A stretch of 64,000 nucleotides of DNA from Rotaria socialis (lineage: Eukaryota > Rotifera > Eurotatoria > Philodinida > Philodinidae): assembly GCA_905331475.1 (NCBI GenBank), contig CAJNYU010004514.1, positions 124,001 to 188,000 on the forward strand, written 5' to 3'. Numbering within the stretch: the stretch's first letter is position 1; each line of letters begins with the position of its first letter. Position numbers and translations under genes: made by a program. The notes under the pieces were generated by a model that made no database searches, was not told where the DNA came from, and worked only from the letters and a program-made list of their open reading frames with translations. Positions 32,572 through 42,483 of this stretch are shown in pieces.

Positions 32572-35386
32572 ATGAAAAAGTATCCACATCAGAATCAACC
32601 GATAAAGAAGTTCACACATGCATCATCGGCTAAAATGCATAGGAAAGTTTATTCAAGTGCTGATCGTGTTATGGACAGTGTACCGTATCCGCCAACTCAT
32701 CGCTTAACTATTAAAGACATTTTTGGTACTAGTGGTTAGTATGAATTATTTTTATAATGTAGAAGTTGATCATATTTTATTTATTGAATCTCAAGAAAAA
32801 CCTAATCTTTCACTGCTTCTTCGACATTTGGAAGCCGAAGGTCGTCTGGAACTTGATGCAGCATTAACAATTATGATTCGAGCTCGAGAATTAACTGCTC
32901 GAGAACCAAATTTAATTGAAATAGGTACGCCGGTCACAATCGTTGGAGATATTCACGGGCAATTCTTTGATATGGTTTTGTATTTGGTTTTGTGGTGTTT
33001 TTTTGAATAATGTTTTATTTTAAAAGTTTAGCTAAAAATGTTCGAAAAAGGTGGTGATGTAGCATCGAATCGGTGAGTAATATCAACTTAACTATATCGA
33101 ATTTTGATGATTCGTTAATTATTTAGATATCTTTTTCTGGGTGATTATGTTGATCGTGGTCAATTTTCTGTCGAAGTTGTATTGTATTTGTGGGCAATTA
33201 AAATCTCCTATCCTGATACATTCTTTCTTCTTCGAGGCAATCATGAATGTAAGTAAGGCTGACTAGTGAAGTGTATTTTCAAGTCTGCGTTTATCTCCTT
33301 TTTAGGTCGTAACTTAACTGTTTATTTTACGTGAGTTCATCATTTTTAAATACTTAGTTCTCCAATTCTAAAACTTTTGCGCAAAGAGAAAAATCTGACT
33401 ACAAGATAGATCTATATTTTAGATTTAAAGATGAATGTCTGCTTAAACTCGGTGATATATTCTACGAAGAATGTATGAAATCTTTCGATTGCCTACCAAT
33501 AGCAGCATTAGTTCAAGGTCAATTGTTTTGTATACATGGATGCATATCACCTGAAATACGTTACATACGAGAAATAGCTGATATTAATCGTACTATTGAA
33601 CCACCAACAAAAGGTTAATAGAGAAAATGAATTTTTGATTATGAGAAGTTCTTGTTTTGTTTTACAAGGGCCACTCTGTGATATTCTTTGGGCTGATCCA
33701 GTTGACGGTTATGATAATGAAAAACTTGAACAAAGATCAGAAATGTATACACATAATGGACCCCGTGGTTGTTCATACAATGTATCTTATAAAGCCATGT
33801 GTAAATTTCTTGATGATAACGACCTTCTTTGTGTTATACGAGCTCATCAAGTACAATCAGCTGGTTGTAAAATGTATAAAAAACATGAAAAAACATTATT
33901 TCCAACATTAGTCACGATTTTTTCTGCACCAAATTATTGTAGATTTCTTTTAAACTTGTCATTATCAATTATTTATCGAGGAAAAAACTTTGTTTAGGTG
34001 AAGTGTACAAGAATCGTGGTGCCATTTTACGTTATGATGGTTCAGTAATGCATGTTTTTCAATACAAGTAACCTCAACTTTACATTATTCGTTTAACTAT
34101 GTTGATTTGATTTTTTTAAGATGGGTAAAACATCCTTATGTTCTTCCGAATTTTCTTGACGCATTCCGATGGAGTATTCCATTTGTTTTGGAAAAAGTAA
34201 CTGAGATGCTTTTAGCTATATTAAAATATTGTTCGGATGAAAATGATATTCGATTATCAAGAAGAACTCAAATCATTGAAAAAGTAAGCTAATGATTTAC
34301 AATGTATACGAAGTAATTGAATCAGTCTCGTGATCAATCGCACATACGAGCGGGTAAAAAAGATTTGAAAAGTTAGGCTTTTTTCTGCACTACGATGATA
34401 GTTTCGTAATTATGATTTATATGATTAAAAAAAACATGTAGATATAATAAATGAGGAAAAATCGGATTCGCATCCGATTGTTATGTGTACTGCAAAAACT
34501 GAGTCGATTTATATATGTTGTGAATAATTCTAAGAAAAAAATCCCTGAACTTCCCCTCACGGATGGTCTGGTCAATACTGACAATTTTTTCGATCACTCA
34601 GCCATTTCTTGACGGATCCTTCTCATCTTCGAATTCGACTGAGATATTGATGAGATCATTCTGTGTACAAAATTTCATGACAATTGGATGAGGCTTTCAA
34701 AAGTTATCGTGTTAACGGCTGGACGGACACACTGACCGAATCTAGAGTGTACTCACTTTTTTTGAGTAAACAATAAAAGCTTCCAAATATCTTTACTGAT
34801 ATCCATTGTTTGACTTCATATTCTGATAAAAAATCAGATGCATGATGACCGCGCAGAACTATTCGAAAATTTATTAAAGCGATTTTGCAAATATCGAGAA
34901 GAAACTTAGAATGAAGCACAGTCAAATACGCCTGTAATCGAGTTAAGGTATAAAATTATTAAAAACAAGTTTACGATCCTGTTGATAATGGTCCCCTCGA
35001 ATCATACAGTAATGTAACAGGGAGATCTTGAACGGTAGATTGATACACGAATATCTCTCAGTAAATCAATACAATATAGTAGCAATGATGGTATTTATCA
35101 GTTTTTTCTCAATTATATTCGTATAAACTTGCTTTTGTATATAGTATTGTCTATATGATTTAGTTTTTTACATTCTCTACATTGTTGATTTTAGATTGTT
35201 CATTACTATGCATCATTATCTGATGAAGCTGAACAATCATTAGTACTCGGCAATGTTTTACCACCAACAACGACTCATATTAATCAAGCACATATTGTAA
35301 GTAAAGATCAAATTGATTTTCAAACGGCACAACGAATGGATTATCCAAATGAACATTTGCCATACAATCAGCACCGTCTCAAATAG
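32572..35386 (+). CDS. PPP3CA: Calcineurin A (PP2B catalytic subunit)
   Basis: Ca2+/calmodulin-dependent Ser/Thr phosphatase catalytic chain. Ten exons join in frame: 32572-32734, 32796-32974, 33032-33072, 33127-33248, 33306-33330, 33423-33613, 33669-33938, 33998-34067, 34121-34283, 35195-35386, giving about 471 aa. All metal/catalytic motifs are present: [34 protein letters not shown] (usually HGGLSPE), and [10 protein letters not shown]. The calcineurin-B-binding helix is clear ([20 protein letters not shown]). The calmodulin-binding segment is strongly altered: where relatives have a basic ARVFSVLREESES stretch, this has [12 protein letters not shown] with few basic residues. An autoinhibitory-like peptide remains at the end ([18 protein letters not shown], compare SFEEAKGLDRINERMPP). 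The ninth intron (911 nt) holds a transposon relic; the others are short. The start Met precedes an extended basic N-terminus ending [10 protein letters not shown]. Confidence 0.93.
34450..34775. repeat. Truncated copy of the 4.1-5.9 kb foldback family in a calcineurin intron
   Basis: Shares CATCCGATTGTTATGTGTAC with the 2.5-kb relic, and ACTGAGTCGATTTATATATG, GACGGATCCTTCTCATCTTC and GAGTGTACTC...TTTTTGAGTA with the right arm of the large foldback element. The outer 60-80% of one arm is present and the mirror arm is missing. Confidence 0.85.
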
Positions 35387-35489
35387 AATATTCTCTGTTG
35401 TTATTCCACGATAATGTTCTGCGAAAAGAAAAATAAACATATTAAATCCCAACAAGGGAAATCGAATTAAAATATTTGTACTGAAGAGT

Positions 35490-35780
35490 GCTTTAATGTT
35501 AACCTTCTTGTTAATGGCAAATCTGTATGTTGTTGCTTGTCATAAGAAGATTGTAAACGGTTACGAAGAGAAAAAGAAATCTTCATTAGATAAAGTTTTT
35601 GATGTGGATTCATTAGTCGACGTTTTTCCCCATAATATTTATGAATAGTACGTGTAAGACTGAAAAAATTTCCTCATTGATCGTCAACCCAAATTGTTGT
35701 AGACGATTTGTTACATTTAATACGTCTATCTTCAAGTTGAAAAGAGGGTGGGTGTGAATTAGTCAAAATGATGTCCACAT
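35490..35780 (-). pseudogene. Decayed 3' end of a GPSM2/LGN paralogue
   Basis: The minus strand reads STNESTSKTLSNEDFFF and, after a one-base frame change in a T-run, RNRLQSSYDKQQHTDLPLT. These match STKQSTSKTLPDEDFFF and LNRLQAPHVDPSHTDILS of the intact GoLoco gene at 40345. Further 5' a broken NKSSTTIWVDDQ-stop piece resembles another part of that gene. No upstream TPR exons remain. It lies convergent with, and immediately downstream of, the intact calcineurin gene, exactly as the intact GoLoco gene lies relative to the calcineurin remnant at 40.1 kb. Confidence 0.75.
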
Positions 35781-36529
35781 CTACGCCCACAACCCTTTTA
35801 CATTTACTTGTTTGATAATTTCATCTTTCTTTTCCGAGTATTGCAACATCTGTTAAACCAAAACGTAAAGTTATTCTCTTATCGTCGTCTTATTGTTCCG
35901 TGTATAACAGCAATATTTGTTTAGAATCGAAATATTTCGCAGCATCATCATTTATTTGCATTGTTGGATTTTTCCGTCAAAAGGTGAATAGATATATAAT
36001 AGTAGTGAACACAAAACGTAAGCATTTTGTCAATAGGGTGCGCATACTGATACACGTAAACAGTATGAGTTTTATGGAACTCACATATATTCTTGAAGAA
36101 AATAGTGAGTGTAAGTTTAAAAGCGAGATTTTTGCGGCTCCCCACCCCCTCCCCATTACAGACATTAATAAGTTTAAAACTGTGCTAATTAGGAGCTTCG
36201 CTAATTAGGCTGCTATTTCTTTCTTTTTTAATTACAGACTACACGAAAAAAGCAATACTTGCCTACTACAGACCATAGTAACTAGCTTAGGGTACCACTA
36301 CAGATCACAGAAACTAGTATTTGGCATTGTGAAATATACGAGCTAACAATTAATATTCCATTACAGACATAAGCAAATAGGCAATGACCTAATTATAGGT
36401 TTTGGAAATCTAGGTAGATTTTTCAGATGAGCTATTTTGAATTACTTTAGTAAGCCTAAGGGATATATGTGAGTTCCATATTTTAGCCCCAAAGGGCCTG
36501 CGTTAACAAGCTTTTCCCTCAAATGAGTC
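35781..36529. other. No gene seen; recurring TACAGACCA-type words
   Basis: TTACAGACAT, TTACAGACTA, CTACAGACCA, CTACAGATCA and TTACAGACAT recur at 36150-36370 without a fixed period. The mirrored plus and minus frames at 35900-36208 have no family match. Probably eroded repeat DNA. Confidence 0.4.
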
Positions 36530-37400
36530 TCATTCGATGCCGATTTTCATAGGAAATATATTGAAAATAGATTCTGAAGAACTAGTTGGATTAGAAATTG
36601 TCAAACAGGACATTCTGTGAAATTTCTCAATAAAAACTTTTTGGTATCATATCCACCATTGTTTCTCATGTGGTTTTTGGATTCATCTTGAAAAATTAAG
36701 TGTGGAAAGTGTTTTTTGAAGTTTTCGACACAAAACTGCATAGTTTTCAAGTACGCACGAAAGAGGTGCCTGCCTCTTCATGACTCGTAGAAGCTTTTAA
36801 AAATCTATCTAGTGTTTTGTGACGATTCGTATTCCACTCATTCTTTATCTGCTTCGACTTTTACATGTTGTAACAACACAGCAGACGATTCATTGACGTT
36901 CAGTTGCTCATGAATGTTGCCATTTTTTAGAGAAAATGTCATTAATCTGATATTTCGAGAAAAATCAAGATGCAAACAGCATACGCATTTTTATACCGTT
37001 CGAATCCGTCTCGCGAGCTGCGTCTGGACATGTGATAAGTGTGATAAAAGAGGAAACTGCCCCAGAATTATGATTTTGGCATCTAAAAACAAAAGAAAAA
37101 CATGATGCGTACTTTATTGATACAACATGTGAGGGTCGAAATAGATAAAGTATGAATGGGATACGAGTCATGACTAGGTGCCTGTCTTGTACTTACTTAA
37201 AAAGAGGCTTTCCACGGTCAATTTTTCAAGAAGAATCAAAACCTCGTATGAAAAACGATTGTGGAAACGAAATTAAAAAATTTTAATGAGCCAGTTTCGC
37301 AAAATGTCCTGCTAGACAATTTTTAGTTCAACTAGTTCTTCGGGATCTGTTTTCAATATATTCCCTATGAAAATGAAAAACGACATAGATATTCGCGATC
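36530..37400. mobile_element. Foldback element with ~240-bp imperfect inverted arms
   Basis: The left arm (about 36536-36790: TTTTCATAGGAAATATATTG, GAAGAACTAGTTGGATTAGA, AGGTGCCTGCCTCTTCATGA) matches the reverse complement of the right arm (about 37165-37395: TTTTCATAGGGAATATATTG, GAAGAACTAGTTGAACTAAA, AGGCACCTAGTCATGACTCG). The roughly 370-bp centre has short mirrored frames and no recognisable protein. Confidence 0.75.
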
Positions 37401-37550
37401 AGCACAAAAAACGACATCGCATGAAGCCCATTTGATAGAAAACTCAAACTGCTTAAGTTCTGCATTATATGCGCCTTATCTGGTTGTCTCAAAAAGACGC
37501 ATAATAGAATTTCAGAAATTTTTTGAAATTTTTATTCCAAATCAGAAAAC

Positions 37551-37916
37551 ATGGGCTGCTTCGGTTCAAAAAGCACTAAAATGGAATCCATTCGAGAGCA
37601 AATCAGACAAGATAATACACAGATACGAGAAACTCTTCGGTTAATGAATGAATTCAATAAAAAACAAGTTGAAGCCAACCAAAAACAACTGACAATTAAT
37701 CAGAAGCAGCAAGCGGAATTGATCAATTGTTTTAAACAAATGAAGCACTTGAGTGACTTAACTTGTAAATGTGCGGCAGAACGACATGATCCAAGCTCTT
37801 CGATTGCGAACACCGATGAACAATCGGCTACTGAAAATAGAAACGAACAAATAAATACAATATCCGATGATCCACTACCTGCTACAAAACCAGATGGACC
37901 ACCATTTATATCATGA
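37551..37916 (+). CDS. Small MGC-type acylated coiled-coil protein (121 aa)
   Basis: Single exon. It starts MGCFGSKS, a strong N-myristoylation signal (Gly2, Ser6) with Cys3 for palmitoylation, so the product probably sits on the inner face of the plasma membrane. A Gln/Asn/Lys-rich helix of about 60 residues follows (IREQIRQDNTQIRETLRLMN, KKQVEANQKQLTINQKQQAE), likely coiled coil, then a short CKCAAERH segment and an acidic, Ser/Pro-rich tail. No enzyme domain and no family that I can name. It lies in the spacer of the duplicated calcineurin/GoLoco block, just outside the foldback element. The N-terminal motif and even composition argue that it is a real gene. Confidence 0.65.
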   Translation: MGCFGSKSTKMESIREQIRQDNTQIRETLRLMNEFNKKQVEANQKQLTINQKQQAELINCFKQMKHLSDLTCKCAAERHDPSSSIANTDEQSATENRNEQINTISDDPLPATKPDGPPFIS

Positions 37917-39380
37917 AATCACAGGATCAACTACAACCAAACAATAAAGCGTTTTAACAGTACATTGGTGACAAACTACTTAATTACATAAAAACCAGAA
38001 AAATACTCATATTTTTTTTCTCGTCTTTTTTACTTTACTTTTTTACAGTTTCCATCTATTTTTGTTATTATTCTAATTTGGAATAAAAGTCGATATTCAA
38101 GAAAACGCAGTGTTCCGCCTGAAGCCGATAGTATTTATCAGGTATTGCAAAGAAAAGCTGTGTTTTCACTCAAGAAATGGATGCGCTTGGGTTTGAGTGA
38201 AGGTTTCAATGTCCTTATTGATGTGGATAGGCGAATGAGACTCAAGTTATAGAGTGACGTATTACTTAATTTGCCAATGGTACTAAGGAACAAAAGTACC
38301 AGCGCACATAGCAATGTCAACATCTTGACATTGAAACAATAGCACGTGCGATCAAATCGCCTATAGAGCTGAGACCATGGCTATTTTTTATAGCTTTTTA
38401 TACACAACAAAAAGTTTCGCGATATTATGTCAATGCATGTTGCATGAGAGATGTAAAAGCAAGATGATGAGCGCAATCAGCATACTATCTAGCATAATTA
38501 CAGTGATATTATGAAAGTAGAATCAATGAAATTACCAAGATGCTATTAAAATATTTTTTGATTTATTTCAATTATGAAATACGTGCCTGTGCCATTGTAG
38601 ATTTTCTTTCTTTGCCTACCACCTGTCCAAGTTACTCGTAGCTTTGACCGAATGAAAGAAAAGAATTTCGAAAAAACAAAAAGCATATAATTATATGCAT
38701 CTTCAATAGAATGTCGTTATCAGCGGATACATCTTTATTACACTTGACGTTAAAGTAGTTACTCATTTTGCATACGCAGCATTATAATGATTGTTATAAC
38801 GAAAAAGCATGTGATTCAATATCACTCTTATCATCGTACATAAGAGTGCACTTTTTTTCACTTTCTTCCTCTGTTATCACAACAAGCTTTTTATTTTTCA
38901 AATAGATTATCTTATTTGATATATTTTGTTTTCATTTCTCGAAATAGGAAAAATTCTTGTGAAGAAACAAGTGACATTTTAAAATAAAAAAAAGAGCTTT
39001 TCGTGGAATAACTGCATAATTCAATTGTAAAGTCTGCTTTGACATCTTAGTCCACGATACACTCTCAATCATTAAATCGTCCAACTGACATCCAATGAAA
39101 CGTATCATTATTCACGATTTTCGATGTTTAAAAGATGTGAAATGTCTCATGTCAGATAAAAGGGTGTGAGCGTGGATGTCTGGGATATTAACATTGGCAA
39201 CCGTGCGCACACCCACTCACTCGCATCCTAATGAGAAATCACGCGAGCAATTGTACCAAAGGAAGAATGACTTCCTATCGTTTTGAATTGAAAAGAAAAT
39301 CAGTGCACACTGTGGTGCTGAACAGCGGAAATCTTCTAAATCGATCGAACAAGTGTACAGATATAAATAAATACCAGTTA
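37917..39380. other. Intergenic, no gene seen
   Basis: AT-rich. A stop-free plus stretch near 38093-38251 (RKRSVPPEADSIYQ...) without start or family match could be an old coding fragment, but it is not supported. Confidence 0.45.
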
Positions 39381-39520
39381 GTGTCAAACTTGAAACTTGA
39401 ATTCAGTTGAAAATAGAAAATTTCAACTTTCAACTCATAGCGATACATGTGTGAGTCACGATTCTTCAAAATGCTATTGGCTTAAAAGTTGAAAATTGAA
39501 GTCAAGTTACAAGTTTGACA
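39381..39520. mobile_element. GTGTCAAA-ended MITE, copy F2
   Basis: Second copy of the 32129-32281 element. It shares ends GTGTCAAACTTGAAACTTGA and the internal GCTATTGGCTTAAAAGTTGA, with a small deletion near the right end. Confidence 0.85.
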
Positions 39521-40101
39521 TATATGATAAATACAGGACTAATCTTTGTTCTGTAGTTCATTCCTAACATAATTAAGAAACTTGGTTTTCCCTTTTGGCA
39601 ATTTCGTGCTATTAAATTGTATGAAAACATTTCAGTCTTTGATATATAGACAATGCTCAAGTATTACATGATGTTATAAATGCATTCATTGGCAAACACA
39701 TCCGGTAGAGGCAGTTATGTAGTGTCATAACTAGGAAATCATGTGTGGTAGGATAATACACTACGATGCCGAATGAAATCAATGTACTATAGTCTCACAT
39801 AATAGTAATTAACATATTTTCCTGTTTTTTTTCACTCCGTAAGGCGGTATTTGCCTTAACCAGCCCGTGATTCCGCTACTATAGTTATATACAAGTAGCT
39901 AAAGTGATTACTTCCATCAGTCGTTGATTTAAAAAAACTATATAAACTTAGTGTTCGTCTAGCCACCACGGCTTATTATTATGTTTTAAAGGTTTTACTA
40001 TGATTTCAAAGATGATGAAACATTGTACAACTTAATGTGAGCGTTTTCATATATATGAGGAACAAATTTCGCAAGGCTTCCATAAAACTTTCTAATTTTG
40101 A

Positions 40102-40235
40102 CGCATAATTATCTGATGAAGCTGAAAAATTCGATTCATAGATTGAAAAACAAAATCAAATTGATTTTCAATTAGCACAACGAATGGATTCTCCAAATGG
40201 AGATCTGCCATACCATCACTATCGTCGTAAATAGA
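40102..40235 (+). pseudogene. Remnant of a calcineurin A last exon
   Basis: Reads LSDEAEKFDS, a stop, then NQIDFQLAQRMDSPNGDLPY...K-stop, closely matching the last exon of the intact gene (LSDEAEQS... [20 protein letters not shown]). The match continues past the stop codon into the 3' flank (AATATTCTCTGTTGT, then GGGAAAT.GAAT), so this is duplicated genomic DNA and not a processed copy. No other calcineurin exon lies upstream. Confidence 0.85.
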
Positions 40236-40344
40236 ATATTCTCTGTTGTCATTCTAAGATAGTGTTCTTCGAAAAAAGAAAATAATAATAAGCTAAAACC
40301 TATTGAATCCGAGACAAGGGAAATAGAATAAGTAGCATTTATTC

Positions 40345-42483
40345 TCAAGGTTTTTTTAGTGGTAATTTTCGTTTTGATAGTATATCGGTATGTGATGGAT
40401 CAACATGAGGCGCTTGCAAACGATTCAGAGCAAAAAAAAAATCTTCATCGGGTAATGTTTTCGATGTTGATTGTTTCGTAGACTGTTTTATATAGGATGT
40501 TTTAATTATTGGTACCGGTGATATTGGTCGTGTTGTTGATGATTTATTATTACTGTTCGCTAGAGGTAAAAGCACAGCTCGTTGATCATCCATGCGAGCA
40601 TCCTATTAGTAGTAAGAATAAATATAAGCAATGGCAAGAGGAGGTTTTTAAACTCACTTGACATTTAGCGAGTTGATCTAGAAACTGTTCATTTACTGGT
40701 GAAAGACGTGCAACTTTTGCGGTCGCATTGCTAGAATTTGTAGGATTAGGAAATTCTGTACGTTGATCATCAAGACGGAACTGTTGTAAACGATCGACCG
40801 CTTTTAAAATGTCTTCAAGTTGAGAATTAGAATCTAGGAAAAAATTGCAATTATTGAATTATTCATGAAATAGAAAAAAATAAAAGGAACGGACAACTAA
40901 TAAAAAAAAAATTTTCGGTTGATAGATACTAATCAGATTGTACGCATAGTAATCGAGCAAATATTGACAGAAAATAATTTCCCATTCTATTATGAGTTTT
41001 TAGTTTTTAAAAGCAAGCCAACAAAGAAAATACTCAAAAGTCTCATAACATGATTTTATAGGGATCCGTAGAGCATATCGAATAATACCAATTTACAACA
41101 TCGAGCTTTGGAAGAAAATTTTCTGAGAAATTTTCAAATCTCATTATTCTATGTGTCAAATATTCGTATTTCCGGTTATTCTATGCTTTCTACAAGTTTA
41201 TGACGCAAAGTTAGTCGAGAAAAAAAATCATAATTTTTCAAAAACAGATTAAAATATATATTGCCCATCATGATCATTGACTAATGAAGTTCTTCTTAGA
41301 TTTATGAAAATTGCATACCATGCTCTACTGAAGTATTTTTGTCCGATTGTTCATTTGCAGTTTTAATATCACAACGTTGATCATCAAAGCGTGTATTTTG
41401 CATACGACAAACAAGATCAACTAATTCTTCAGGATCAGCTTTTAAAGACTAGCAGCGAAAAACAGAAACAAGATATAATCATAAAACATTATTCAATATC
41501 CTATTCTTACTTTTTTTCTTATTCCGATAGGTGATTTTTTAGTAAAATGTTGAATAAAATTTAATTTATTTCTTTTACTTGTATTAATTATTGATTTTTC
41601 ATCTGTTGAATTAATTAAATTACTACTAACAACTGAATTTGATCTTGCCGCATTTGAAATGTGTGATTCCGATAGACTTGTGGAAATCGAGTCGGCACGA
41701 AGACTCTTAAATTAAAACAAAGTCTAGTTATGCAAGAGAAAACTCACTCTTAAAACAAAAACTTACTTTAAATAAACTACTTTTTGATGGAGGTTTTTTT
41801 TCAATTGTTTCATCAATCTAATTAATTAAACGAAAAGAAGTTCGCTATAGAATGAAACATTTCGTTTTCTTTTCCTACTTCTCGTGACAATGATTCATAG
41901 AGATTTTGATATTTTTTTGTTTTATCATATTGATGAATTTTTTCATATAATTGACTAAGAATGGAGTAAGCTTGGCATTGTGCTTTATAATCTTGAAATT
42001 TATGTGCTAAATTCAAATGTTTTTCATGAAAACAAATTGACGTTGCATAATCTTGTTTGATGTTATAAACACGACCAAGCATAAAACTTGATTGTGCTAT
42101 AAATAATCCATCGTTCATAGTTTCACTCAACATCATTGCTTCTCTGTTCATTAAGAAGAAACAATAGGACTATATTTTCAATATAAAAGTATACTTGTTA
42201 TTTTTACCTGTAGTGATGAAGAGCTTTATCGAAATCTCCTAAATATAAATAAGCATTGGCAAGATTTGTATGCGCATGCCGTTGGCCCTCTTGATCATTA
42301 CTTTCTGTGGCAATTGTCAAACGCTATATAATCAAGTATAAATAAATTCAAAATGATTAATATGATTTACCTTATCAAAATATTCAATAGATGTTGAATA
42401 ATCTTGTAATAAATAATTGGCATTATCAGTATTACCCGATGCGCGTCCTTCGGCCATGTTATGGTTTAAGTCTTTGTGGAAAT
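40345..42483 (-). CDS. GPSM2: GPSM2/LGN (Pins)-type TPR-GoLoco protein, 5' end not found
   Basis: Adaptor that binds G-alpha-i-GDP through GoLoco motifs and orients the spindle. Eight exons join in frame (minus): 42483-42371, 42323-42208, 42143-41879, 41817-41767, 41705-41511, 41448-41319, 40833-40658, 40602-40345, about 433 aa. TPR units: EGRASGNTDNANYLLQDYST, GQRHAHTNLANAYLYLGDFD, FIAQSSFMLGRVYNIKQDYA, CQAYSILSQLYEKIHQYDKT. GoLoco motifs: VDLVCRMQNTRFDDQRCD, ILKAVDRLQQFRLDDQRTEF, FLDQLAKCQDARMDDQRAVL, and a degenerate fourth FFFALNRLQAPHVDPSHTD. The first exon found begins at a splice acceptor (CCTACCAG|AT) in the middle of the TPR array; the N-terminal TPRs seen in relatives are missing and no upstream exon was found. 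Either a long intron lies upstream or the gene is 5'-truncated with a possible start at Met (42456-42458). Confidence 0.88.

Noticed and set aside
35900..36208. 102-residue plus frame
   Set aside because: Mirrored by two minus frames, no family resemblance, within eroded repeat DNA.
38093..38251. Stop-free plus stretch RKRSVPPEADSIYQ...
   Set aside because: No start, no splice partner and no recognised family; left as unexplained.
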